A program made the position numbers and the translations under genes. Shown here piece after piece: positions 9,202 to 16,707 of a stretch of DNA of 64,000 bases; the first letter of the stretch is position 1, and each line of letters starts with the position of its first letter. Under the pieces are notes generated by a model. The model was not told the origin of the DNA. It ran no database searches and worked only from the letters and a program-made list of their open reading frames with translations. Origin of the DNA: Cellvibrionaceae bacterium (GTDB taxonomy: Bacteria > Pseudomonadota > Gammaproteobacteria > Pseudomonadales > Cellvibrionaceae); assembly GCA_021151695.1 (NCBI GenBank), contig JAGKWU010000010.1:62001-126000 (forward strand), in the 5' to 3' direction.

Positions 9202-10571
9202 TATGCTGCCTCCTGATTAAAGTTGTTTACCGGAACGCCGTAGAACTGTGAAACCTTACCCTCAAGCATGTTCAAGGCGAGGTTTAGCCATTTGATGCCT
9301 TCGGCATAAATAGCTACTGGGCGTCGTTGATTCGCGTAATCATCATTAAAGGAACCATCATCATTTTTGTGAAAATGGAACGGCGGCATGGCGGTAAAGT
9401 GAGTTCCCATTACAAAGGCGAATCTCACCAGCCAATGGGGGTCATCCTCTGATTTTTGCGATCCTTGCTTGTCCAGCTCCCAGGCTTTGTTCATGACTTC
9501 CTTGAAATAAATCTCTATGTCCTGATAAGAGTTTGTGTAGGGGTGTTCCTCAAAAGGAATAACTTCGATGCTCATGCCGTCGTAATTTTTATTGACGACC
9601 AGATCAAAGTATTCGCTGTGAATAACATCGTACTGCCCCAATGAGTTGTGCCATGGCTTGTTGTCATACATGGGATCATCCGATCCTGTATCAACACCGT
9701 TTTCATGAAAACCTATAGCCCTCGGGTCGAGAAATTTAAGGCCGATGTCCTCGTAGGTAAAATCCAGAGAGCCTCGGGCAATAAAGTTTAATAAGGTGTA
9801 GGGCTTGGTGATCTTAATGTTTTCGGTATTGGTATCGCCCATCACCAGTGAATGGTGTTTGGGTTCGAGAATGGCCATATACTCTTTCGATTTTCTGAAT
9901 TTTTCCAGTAAAGGTTTGACGTTCAGATGTTTGATGCCATCGATATAAATGTATTTTGATTTTAACAGCGCATCAGAAAAAACCTGTGGCGATGTCTTGC
10001 GAGAGAGATCCAATCGCTCTTCAATCTTTCTAAAATAGGAAGCTTCCAAGGTTGGTTCGCCGGGTTTTCTCTTGCGTTGTGAATGAACGATTTCGTTGAG
10101 CACCCGAAATATTTGCAAATACAACTGGGCGACAACGGCTGAGGATGGATTGTGTTTCCGGATGAACTCGCTCACTTCTATGCCCTCAATAAAGGACATG
10201 TCGTAGATAAGCTCTTTAAATTCCACGCCTGTATTGTTGTCATCTGTCACTGAGCGTTCAATGATGTGATCAACGATAGGGAAAAAGTGCTTAACCCGTT
10301 CCGGCAGGTCTTTCAGGAAGTGCGCTTGTTGCAATGCTTTTTTATAGGGTGCAAGCATTACATCCGTGCCATTCCTGTCCCACTTTGCGGTAATGAGTTT
10401 TTCACTGAGGATTTTTCTGACGATGGTGTTGTGGTTGTGTGGAGATTTTATAAAGAGTGTGAGCGACTCACTACCTCCGGTTCCCATACCAACAACAGTT
10501 TCATCAGGGTTGAGATAATTTTGGATAACATCGTCAGTAATGATGATGTCTTTTTTAACGCTAGTTTCCAT
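9201..10571 (-). CDS. APH/protein-kinase-fold phosphotransferase
   Basis: A 456-residue cytoplasmic protein with the aminoglycoside-phosphotransferase pattern. A Gly-rich N-terminal loop (VVGMGTGGSES) and Lys near 51 (IVRKIL) would bind ATP. The catalytic loop HSLVMGDTNTENIKI (about 240-254) matches HGDxxxxN, and FLDPRAIG (about 278) takes the place of the metal-binding D-F/D-D segment. Such kinases phosphorylate small molecules (antibiotics, choline, sugars) or sometimes proteins; the substrate here is unknown. First gene of an operon with the acyltransferase-domain protein (1-nt overlap). It starts at an ATG with AAGGA 8 nt upstream, at the left end of an 800-bp AT-rich region shared with the divergent HxlR regulator. 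Confidence 0.7.
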   Translation of the reverse strand: METSVKKDIIITDDVIQNYLNPDETVVGMGTGGSESLTLFIKSPHNHNTIVRKILSEKLITAKWDRNGTDVMLAPYKKALQQAHFLKDLPERVKHFFPIVDHIIERSVTDDNNTGVEFKELIYDMSFIEGIEVSEFIRKHNPSSAVVAQLYLQIFRVLNEIVHSQRKRKPGEPTLEASYFRKIEERLDLSRKTSPQVFSDALLKSKYIYIDGIKHLNVKPLLEKFRKSKEYMAILEPKHHSLVMGDTNTENIKITKPYTLLNFIARGSLDFTYEDIGLKFLDPRAIGFHENGVDTGSDDPMYDNKPWHNSLGQYDVIHSEYFDLVVNKNYDGMSIEVIPFEEHPYTNSYQDIEIYFKEVMNKAWELDKQGSQKSEDDPHWLVRFAFVMGTHFTAMPPFHFHKNDDGSFNDDYANQRRPVAIYAEGIKWLNLALNMLEGKVSQFYGVPVNNFNQEAA

Positions 10572-10734
10572 ATATACGTCCTTTACATGCTGGTTCGTTG
10601 TGGCTCGACCATCAATGCTCTTCCAATCCTTGGGAGAGACACTGATGGTTAGACCATTGTGAGGAGTGTTATTTCCTTCGCAAAAAAGTCATTCGCTAAT
10701 CTGGCGATAAACTTTTTAGAATTTCCCTTTCCAA

Positions 10735-10758
10735 ATGCAATTTTTTACTTAATTGCAT
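10735..10758. promoter_or_regulatory. 8-bp inverted repeat, candidate operator
   Basis: ATGCAATT and AATTGCAT are separated by 8 bp. It lies about 165-190 bp upstream of the kinase gene. A regulator site is inferred from symmetry only. Confidence 0.35.
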
Positions 10759-10790
10759 GTTCGCGTTTTTGACACACGTCTACGTCAATG

Positions 10791-10816
10791 GTCGACGCCT
10801 ATTGTCGACAGCTATT
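10791..10816. repeat. Tandem 13-bp direct repeat
   Basis: GTCGACGCCTATT is followed directly by GTCGACAGCTATT (11 of 13 positions equal). A degenerate third unit may precede it at 10778-10790. Possible activator binding sites upstream of the kinase operon. Confidence 0.45.
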
Positions 10817-11346
10817 GTGTTAGAAGTGTGTCAGGAATATGTTTATTCCTGTCGAGCGTTGAAATCATATAGCAAGTTTTTTCGGCGTGTAAGTACGCAC
10901 AAATCTGTAACATGATTACTAAAATATACTTGTTAAATTTTTTGACAGTTTTTAAGTGCGTGAAAAATAATTTTTTGTTGTTTTTTTTAAATTAAAAATA
11001 AATTGGAATTAATCGTTAATCGCATGTGTTTAGGAAACAAAAAAATGCTAATCCAACGGTAAAAAGTTGGCAGTTATGCATTATTTTTCGTGTTGATGTT
11101 GCTTTGGCGGCCAAGGGGGTGGGTTGTTGTGAAGGAGATCACTTGTTTATGTGCTGGAGAAGAGAAGGGTGTGGATGACGAAAAAATGTAATTGTAAAAA
11201 AATGTATAAATGTTGCGGCGTTTAAAGTCACCAATCATTGCTCTTCGAGGATTGTCGTAATCAAGACAGGAGGCGTTATTCAATTCCTGCCTAATTGGAA
11301 TTAGACTTATTCCGCCATTTCACGCACAAAGAGGATATATAGTTAC

Positions 11347-11363
11347 ATACTGTATACCAGTAT
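11347..11363. promoter_or_regulatory. HxlR/YodB-type operator
   Basis: ATACTGTATACCAGTAT holds TACT-N7-AGTA, the arrangement I recall for Bacillus YodB boxes, and has 6-bp perfect arms. It lies 22 bp before the HxlR start codon, so autoregulation by blocking the promoter is likely. Confidence 0.55.
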
Positions 11364-11384
11364 ATTTCTTGTAGGTATTTGGCT

Positions 11385-11771
11385 ATGTCTGAAAAAGTAA
11401 ACCGTAATATTGTCTGCCCCGCCCAAGCGACCCTGGAGATTCTGGGAGGAAAATGGAAAGGATTAATCCTTTTCCATCTTCGCAATGAATCCAAGCGTTT
11501 CAATCAGCTGAAAAGCTCCATCCCCGGCGTAACCCAACGAATGTTGGCCAAACAATTAAGGGAGTTGGAAGCTGATGAAATTGTGAATAGAAAGATCTAC
11601 CAGGAGATCCCCCCCAAAGTGGAGTACTCCCTCACTGCTTTTGGCCTGACGCTCCGCCCTATATTGGAGGCGCTTCATGGTTGGGGGGCGGATTACATCG
11701 ATGAAATTAACCGCATCAGAAATAGTGCAGGGTATATGGCGGATGAATTGGCGTTGGAATTGGAATCATAA
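11385..11771 (+). CDS. HxlR-family transcriptional regulator
   Basis: A 128-residue winged-helix protein with the full HxlR pattern: NIVCPAQATLEILGGKWKGLILFHL near the N-terminus, then RFNQLKSSIPGVTQRMLAKQLRELEADEIVNRKIY, and YSLTAFGLTLRPILEALHGWG. The single Cys at the start of the motif is the residue that senses electrophiles or disulfide stress in YodB/HypR-type members. The ATG at 11385 was preferred over the TTG at 11379 because TAGGT lies at good distance only from the ATG. It is divergent from the kinase/acyltransferase operon, which it probably controls along with itself. Confidence 0.9.
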   Translation: MSEKVNRNIVCPAQATLEILGGKWKGLILFHLRNESKRFNQLKSSIPGVTQRMLAKQLRELEADEIVNRKIYQEIPPKVEYSLTAFGLTLRPILEALHGWGADYIDEINRIRNSAGYMADELALELES

Positions 11772-11840
11772 TACGCAGTCATACTTGTGACCTGAGCCAA
11801 GCCTTTGCCTGTATAAAAATTCGCGTTGGCGAAACAAATA

Positions 11841-11872
11841 AAAAGCCCGGATCATTTCTGATCCGGGCTTTT
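11841..11872. terminator. Bidirectional rho-independent terminator
   Basis: AAAAGCCCGGATCA and TGATCCGGGCTTTT form a 14-bp stem around TTTC. It ends both the rightward HxlR gene and the leftward gnd gene. Confidence 0.9.
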
Positions 11873-11894
11873 TTCTTACATCGCGTTTGAAAAA

Positions 11895-13346
11895 TTAAAC
11901 GTTGTAAGTGGAGGATGCCGTATTGCCGCCGCGACCAGTCCAATTGGTGTGGAAGAATTCACCGCGTGGTTTGTCAGTGCGCTCGTAGGTGTGCGCGCCG
12001 AAGTAGTCGCGTTGTGCCTGCAGCAGGTTGGCTGGCAAACGGGCAGTGCGGAAGCCGTCGAAGTAGGTCAGTGCAGAGGTAATTGTTGGGGCGGGGATGC
12101 CATTAACAATCGCTGCAGCTGCTACACGACGCCAGCCAGCTTGTGCATCTTGTACAGTCTTGCTGAAGTAATCATCGAGCAACAGGTTGTTCAATTCAGG
12201 ATTCTTGTCGAATGCTTCTTTGATATTGCCGAGGAATGAAGAGCGAATAATACAGCCGCCGCGCCACATCAGGGCGATACCGCCGTAGTTCAGGTGCCAA
12301 CCGTACTCTTTGGCAGCTTCGCGCATCAGCAAATAACCTTGCGCGTAAGAAATAATTTTTGAAGCGTAAAGTGCGTCGCGCAAGTCGTTGATGAAGGCTT
12401 TTTTGTCGCCTTCAAATTTAACGGCTGGGCCAGAGATGACTTTGGATGCCTGAACACGCTCGTCTTTTTGTGAAGACAAGCAGCGAGCAAATACGGCTTC
12501 GGAAATCAGGGTGAGCGGTACGCCCAGATCCAGTGCGATTACGCCGGTCCACTTGCCGGTACCTTTTTGGCCGGCGGTGTCGAGGATTTTCTCAACCAGT
12601 GGCTCGCCGTTTTCGCGGTAGCCGAGGATGTCGCGGGTGATTTCGATCAGGTAGCTATCGAGTACGCCGGTGTTCCACTCGGCAAATACCTCGTGCATCT
12701 CATCGGCGTTCATGCCCAGCACTTCTTTCATGATTTGGTAGGCTTCGCAGATCAACTGCATATCGCCGTATTCGATACCGTTGTGAACCATCTTCACAAA
12801 GTGACCGGCGCCGTTCTCACCAACCCAATCACAGCATGGGCTGCCATCGGATACTTTGGCGGAGATGTCCTGGAAAATATCTTTCACAAATGGCCAGGCT
12901 TCTGGTGAGCCGCCGGGCATGATGGATGGACCAGTCAGTGCACCTTCTTCACCACCGGATACGCCGGTACCGATAAAGCGCAGGCCTTTGCTGGCCAGAT
13001 AAGCAGTGCGACGGTCGGTATCAGGGTAGTGGGTGTTGCCGCCATCGATAATGATGTCGCCTTCTTCCAGGTGTGGTACGAGTAGCTCGATAAAGTCGTC
13101 TACTGGTTTGCCGGCTTTTACCATCAGCATGATTTTGCGTGGTTTGGCGAGTGAGGCTACCAGCTCTTCAATGGAGCGAGCGCCGCGAATGCTTTTGCCG
13201 GCAGCGCGGCCAGCAATAAAACTGTCCACTTTTTCAACAGAGCGGTTGAAAGCGGTAACTGTATAGCCCTTGCTGGCCATGTTCAGGATCAGGTTTTCGC
13301 CCATTACGGCGAGGCCAACCAAGCCTATATCGGAAAGTGGTTTCAT
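11895..13346 (-). CDS. gnd: 6-phosphogluconate dehydrogenase, decarboxylating
   Basis: Oxidises 6-phosphogluconate to ribulose 5-phosphate and CO2 with NADP in the oxidative pentose phosphate pathway. The 483-residue length is that of the long GndA class. The Rossmann fingerprint GLVGLAVMGENLILNMASKGY begins at residue 8. Conserved substrate residues appear in GVSGGEEGA, KMVHNGIEYGDMQ and the DTAGQKGTGKWT segment; the C-terminal tail ends HTNWTGRGGNTASSTYNV. A single-gene unit: it is followed by a shared terminator and preceded by a 470-bp gap with an orphan terminator. Confidence 0.97.
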   Translation of the reverse strand: MKPLSDIGLVGLAVMGENLILNMASKGYTVTAFNRSVEKVDSFIAGRAAGKSIRGARSIEELVASLAKPRKIMLMVKAGKPVDDFIELLVPHLEEGDIIIDGGNTHYPDTDRRTAYLASKGLRFIGTGVSGGEEGALTGPSIMPGGSPEAWPFVKDIFQDISAKVSDGSPCCDWVGENGAGHFVKMVHNGIEYGDMQLICEAYQIMKEVLGMNADEMHEVFAEWNTGVLDSYLIEITRDILGYRENGEPLVEKILDTAGQKGTGKWTGVIALDLGVPLTLISEAVFARCLSSQKDERVQASKVISGPAVKFEGDKKAFINDLRDALYASKIISYAQGYLLMREAAKEYGWHLNYGGIALMWRGGCIIRSSFLGNIKEAFDKNPELNNLLLDDYFSKTVQDAQAGWRRVAAAAIVNGIPAPTITSALTYFDGFRTARLPANLLQAQRDYFGAHTYERTDKPRGEFFHTNWTGRGGNTASSTYNV

Positions 13347-13814
13347 AACGTAGTAGCCTTCGTCTGTGGTTGATGTTTTAGGTGCAACCGAAGTCGTTCA
13401 TCGCGAGTTGCCGCTTGCTCGTTGGCCCAAATGGCGCCACCCGGGCGATGCTCAACACCCTGGGTATATTCGGCTCCGCTGCTCTTGGCGGGGCTCTATT
13501 TTTGGGGTGGCTATTATTCCCGTTTAGCATCTAAATTCCTAGTGAAAAAGCCGGTTGTTGTGACTATCGCGCATATTGTCTGGGCTTATTGTGACAGCCG
13601 CGCGTGAGTGAAGGCTTCGGTTGTGAGAGGCACGTCTATTTATGAAGGGAAAAAGCGCTGGTTTGGTGCGGTGCTATTTATAAAAAGAAAACCCCCGCGG
13701 TGAGGCGGGGTTTTCTTTTTTTATGTTGTTTGAATGACGTTAAGTTCACATTTCCCCTCTCAGGCGCACGCCAGGTGCTTGTCTTTTAAAAATTTAACTG
13801 TATATACTGTGTAT
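13347..13814. other. Divergent intergenic region with an orphan terminator
   Basis: No gene is convincing here: a 61-codon frame at 13422-13607 has no family match and no clear ribosome site. A strong terminator hairpin stands at 13682-13720, although no annotated gene ends there. The last 40 bp hold the GntR promoter/operator. Confidence 0.5.
13682..13720. terminator. Orphan bidirectional terminator
   Basis: GAAAACCCCCGC and GCGGGGTTTTC pair (one bulged C) and are flanked by A5 and T-runs, so it could stop transcription both ways. No gene reads into it, so it may insulate gnd from the gntR operon or end a small RNA. Confidence 0.75.
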
Positions 13815-13817
13815 ATG
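13779..13817 (+). promoter_or_regulatory. Promoter and YtrA-type operator at the gntR start
   Basis: TTGTCT (13779-13784) and TATACT (13803-13808) are 18 bp apart. The -10 lies in the near-palindrome TATATACTGTGTATATG (13801-13817), which fits the GTxTA/TAxAC style of YtrA sites. The ATG at 13815 would be at or next to the transcription start. Confidence 0.5.
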
Positions 13818-14180
13818 AAATTTGGATTCGTATTTTCCCAGACCGACAAGCGTCCCATGTATCAACAGATCATGGAGCAAATTACACAGCGCATTGCCGT
13901 GGGCGATTGGCCGCCCAACACGCCGTTGCCCTCCATTCGCGAGCTGGCCATGGATATCAAGGTCAGCATCATCACCGTCAAGCGCGCTTACCTGGAATTG
14001 GAGCGCGAAGGTGTTATTGCCACCCAGCAGGGTAAGGGTAGCTGGGTGAATGGCGTGCTGGATATAAACCAGCTGCAGCGCGAAGAGTTAATCCAACATC
14101 TCATGCAGGCTGGCAAGTTGGCGAAGTCCTTGGGTATCTCTGAGGGCGAGCTGATGGACATGATAAAAAAATATAGTTGA
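13815..14180 (+). CDS. GntR-family regulator, YtrA subfamily
   Basis: A 121-residue regulator with an N-terminal winged helix (PMYQQIMEQITQRIAVGDWPPNTPLPSIRELAMDIKVSIITVKRAYLELEREGVIATQQGKGSWV) and only a short C-terminal helix pair, as in YtrA members, which lack a large effector domain and usually control ABC transporters answering cell-wall-active antibiotics. The homologous region starts at the ATG at 13815; an upstream ATG at 13734 would add 27 residues that do not look like the family. There is no Shine-Dalgarno sequence before 13815 and the operator overlaps it, which suggests a leaderless message. It heads a likely five-gene operon (ABC ATPase, permease, Ntn hydrolase, serine hydrolase). 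Confidence 0.85.
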   Translation: MKFGFVFSQTDKRPMYQQIMEQITQRIAVGDWPPNTPLPSIRELAMDIKVSIITVKRAYLELEREGVIATQQGKGSWVNGVLDINQLQREELIQHLMQAGKLAKSLGISEGELMDMIKKYS

Positions 14181-14193
14181 TAAGGAGTGAACC

Positions 14194-15138
14194 ATGAGCT
14201 TGCCCGATTCGATCCACCTGCCGCTCGCCATAGAATGCGAAGGCATTTCGAAACACTATCCCCACTTTCAATTGCGAGATGTGAATCTGTCGTTTGAGCA
14301 GGGCAGCGTCATGGGGTTGGTAGGGCCAAACGGCGCAGGCAAATCAACACTACTGCGTATCGTGCTGGGCTTGATTGGAGCGGACAGCGGTTCGATCAAG
14401 GTGCTGGGCCATTCCATACCGGGCGAACAGATTGCTGCAAAACGTAATATAGGTTTTGTGGCGGAAGATATGCGGTTGTACGAGAGCCAAACTATCGCCT
14501 TCCACATGGATTTTATTAAATCCATTTTTGATTCCTGGGATGATGATTACGCAAAAACATTGCTGCGCCGGTTTGATCTCAATCTACAACAAAAAGTAAA
14601 AGGCATGTCTCACGGCCAGCGAGTAAAAACCACGTTGTTGCTCGCCCTGGCTCGTCGTCCCAATTTATTGGTGTTTGATGAACCCACTACCGGGCTTGAT
14701 CCGGCAGTTAGAAAAGAATTACTGGATGAAATGATGAATGCCATGGAAGACGAAACCCGCTCCATTCTTTTTTCGTCGCACAATACCTTGGATGTCGAGC
14801 AAATCTCTGACTACATCACCTTCATTTACGGTGGACGTATTATTGAATCAAACAACAAGGAAGATTTTATGGATGGTTGGCGGCGCTTGCGATTGACCAA
14901 TATGAACAATAGTCCGCTACCCAGGTTATCCAACATCAAAGAGGTCCAACAGAGCGGCCGTTTGTGTACAGTAACTGTCAACAATTACGAAGACTCTATC
15001 CACGAACAATTTACCAACGCTGGTTTGCAGATAAACCATATTGAGCGATTAACCCTGGAAGAAATATTCCTGGGTAATGTCGCTAGCGCTAAAGCCAATA
15101 ACAACGCGAAAGCCAATAACGAAAAGGAGATTGCGTAA
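14194..15138 (+). CDS. ABC transporter ATP-binding protein
   Basis: A 314-residue ATPase: Walker A GPNGAGKST (about residue 47), Q-loop region (GFVAEDMRLYES), a non-standard signature MSHGQ in place of LSGGQ, Walker B LLVFDEPTTGLDP and the switch His (SSHN). The C-terminal extension ends in an Asn/Ala/Lys-rich tail with a short repeat (AKANN). Start ATG with AAGGAG 8 nt upstream, 13 bp after the gntR stop. It pairs with the permease downstream (1-nt overlap). YtrA-linked transporters of this type are known or suspected to act on peptides or envelope precursors; the substrate here is not known. Confidence 0.92.
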   Translation: MSLPDSIHLPLAIECEGISKHYPHFQLRDVNLSFEQGSVMGLVGPNGAGKSTLLRIVLGLIGADSGSIKVLGHSIPGEQIAAKRNIGFVAEDMRLYESQTIAFHMDFIKSIFDSWDDDYAKTLLRRFDLNLQQKVKGMSHGQRVKTTLLLALARRPNLLVFDEPTTGLDPAVRKELLDEMMNAMEDETRSILFSSHNTLDVEQISDYITFIYGGRIIESNNKEDFMDGWRRLRLTNMNNSPLPRLSNIKEVQQSGRLCTVTVNNYEDSIHEQFTNAGLQINHIERLTLEEIFLGNVASAKANNNAKANNEKEIA

Positions 15139-15827
15139 TGAGTGCGACCATTATTCCCCAGCTCGTTCGCAAAGACTTAATGATCATGCGTAAAGCTATA
15201 ATCATTTTTTGTCTGGTATGTCTCGCGTCTCTTGTAACTATCAGTTTATTGTTCGGTCACATACCCAATTGGGTTTTCTTTAATCTCGGATTTACCCTGC
15301 TCATTATCCCTGCCTGTTCATGTGGTATTTTTCTAGCGATGAAAACCATCGTGATGGAAAAAGAAAAATCCACCCAATCTTTCATTATGAGTTTGCCGGT
15401 TACGGTAAAGGAGTTTACCCAAGCCAAGCTGTTGGTAAACCTGCCGGTGTTTAGCATCCTTTGGCTGTTAGTTAGCGGTGTGGCTTTTTATTTTTGTTTT
15501 GGGTTAGGTGTATTTCCCTATGGGACAGTTCCCTTCATCACCATGATCTTCGTGGGTATTTTTGTGGCTTACACTGGGATTCTCTGTGCGAGCCTGCTGT
15601 TTCAATCTATGGCTGTTACGATTTTAACGGTGATGACCTCCGAGCTAGGGACTGCTGCTTATTTGTGGATAGTGGCTTATTTGGAGCCAATTAAATCCCA
15701 TGTCTATGGTCCGGAAATGGTGTGGAACCCTACTGCCATTAGCATTGTTGGAACACAAATTTTTGTTGCAGTCTCCACCTTGCTGATGACGTGGTATCTC
15801 CAAAATAAAAAGCGGGATTTTATTTAA
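15138..15827 (+). CDS. ABC-2 type transporter permease
   Basis: A 229-residue membrane protein with about six hydrophobic segments (for example IIIFCLVCLASLVTISLLFG, WVFFNLGFTLLIIPACSCGIF, LPVFSILWLLVSGVAFYFCFGLG, TMIFVGIFVAYTGILCASLLF). The cytoplasmic loop MKTIVMEKEKSTQSFIMSLPVTVKEFTQAKLLVN is the ABC-2 coupling-region pattern. Its ATG overlaps the ATPase stop by one base (TAATG), so translation is coupled and the two likely form one transporter. Confidence 0.88.
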   Translation: MSATIIPQLVRKDLMIMRKAIIIFCLVCLASLVTISLLFGHIPNWVFFNLGFTLLIIPACSCGIFLAMKTIVMEKEKSTQSFIMSLPVTVKEFTQAKLLVNLPVFSILWLLVSGVAFYFCFGLGVFPYGTVPFITMIFVGIFVAYTGILCASLLFQSMAVTILTVMTSELGTAAYLWIVAYLEPIKSHVYGPEMVWNPTAISIVGTQIFVAVSTLLMTWYLQNKKRDFI

Positions 15828-15849
15828 TCTATCCCTTTAGGCAGCGGAT

Positions 15850-16701
15850 ATGTATAGAAAGATTTATATGCTAGTGCTGGCCTCCTTACTTTTTGTCGGG
15901 CATGTAGGTGCTTGTACAATCTTTACCGCGGTAAAAGGCTCGACCGTGCTCTTTGCCGGCAATGAGGATCAAACAACCAATGATTCCTATCTAGTTGTTG
16001 ATCCAACCGGAAAATACGGCGTCGTATTTTTTGCTACTCCCATGGAGGGTTTGCCGCTGGTAATGCAAATGGGGATTAATGAAGAAGGATTGAGTTACGA
16101 TATCAACGCAATACCCCAAGAGGCCCTAAACAAAGTACCTGGTGCTATTCAGCAAAAGGAGTGGGCATTAGTCGCATTGATGAGGCAATCTGCTAGCGTC
16201 AATGAGCTGCTGGACAAATTCTTCACCTACGATTGGGGCACATCGATCGCCTATCAAATCCAAATAGCGGATCGCTTGGGTGATGCTGCCGTTATACATC
16301 CAGGCCAGGATGGCAAGTTGACCTATACGCGCATAGATAAAACAAAGGGCTACCTGGTTTCTGCAAACTTTAATGTACGCGATACAAGCTACTATCAGTT
16401 TCTTCCGGGTAGATACAAAACAGCGGATAAAGCATTAAAAATATTGTCACACGAACAAGTGTTGACGACGGCATTTATGGCATCTGTTCTGGATAAAACA
16501 CATCAGGAAGGTGGCTGGATAAATCCGACCAGATCTATTTTTTCTGTGATATTTAATTTAACGACCCTGGATATTACCTTTTATTACGAAAGCAAGTTCG
16601 ATAAACCCTATTTGTTGAATGTTAGAACTGAACTTTCGAAAACGCGCGAGAAAAAAATAATCCCTTTGCCAGACGTTATGTCGGCAATAAACAAAACCTG
16701 A
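15850..16701 (+). CDS. Exported Ntn hydrolase (penicillin V acylase / choloylglycine hydrolase-like)
   Basis: A 283-residue linear-amide C-N hydrolase. After a signal peptide (MYRKIYMLVLASLLFVGHVGA) the first mature residue is Cys22 in CTIFTAVKGSTVLFAGNEDQ, the typical N-terminal nucleophile start of the family, followed by GINEEGLSYDINAIP and LVALMRQSASVNELL. Signal peptidase would expose the nucleophile directly. VGAC also resembles a lipobox; lipidation of that Cys would block catalysis, so normal cleavage is the better guess. Known members open penicillin V, bile salt or acyl-homoserine-lactone amide bonds. Fourth gene of the YtrA-type operon, 22 bp after the permease. Confidence 0.8.
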   Translation: MYRKIYMLVLASLLFVGHVGACTIFTAVKGSTVLFAGNEDQTTNDSYLVVDPTGKYGVVFFATPMEGLPLVMQMGINEEGLSYDINAIPQEALNKVPGAIQQKEWALVALMRQSASVNELLDKFFTYDWGTSIAYQIQIADRLGDAAVIHPGQDGKLTYTRIDKTKGYLVSANFNVRDTSYYQFLPGRYKTADKALKILSHEQVLTTAFMASVLDKTHQEGGWINPTRSIFSVIFNLTTLDITFYYESKFDKPYLLNVRTELSKTREKKIIPLPDVMSAINKT

Positions 16702-16707
16702 TTGGTC

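Larger units (their letters stand above)
10572..11384. other. AT-rich divergent regulatory region
   Basis: More than 800 bp without a convincing gene between the leftward kinase operon and the rightward HxlR gene. It contains several symmetric elements: ATGGT-TAG-ACCAT at 10645-10657, an 8-bp inverted repeat at 10735-10758, a 13-bp tandem repeat at 10791-10816, CTAATT-GG-AATTAG at 11291-11304 and the HxlR-type site at 11347-11363. Base composition is much lower in GC than the flanks. A small untranslated RNA is possible but not shown. Confidence 0.55.

Noticed and set aside
11074..11283. Short frame in the AT-rich gap before HxlR
   Set aside because: No ribosome site and no recognisable pattern; AT-rich sequence gives chance frames.
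13422..13607. 61-codon frame in the gnd-gntR gap
   Set aside because: No ribosome site, no family pattern, Pro/Trp-rich odd composition; more likely chance.
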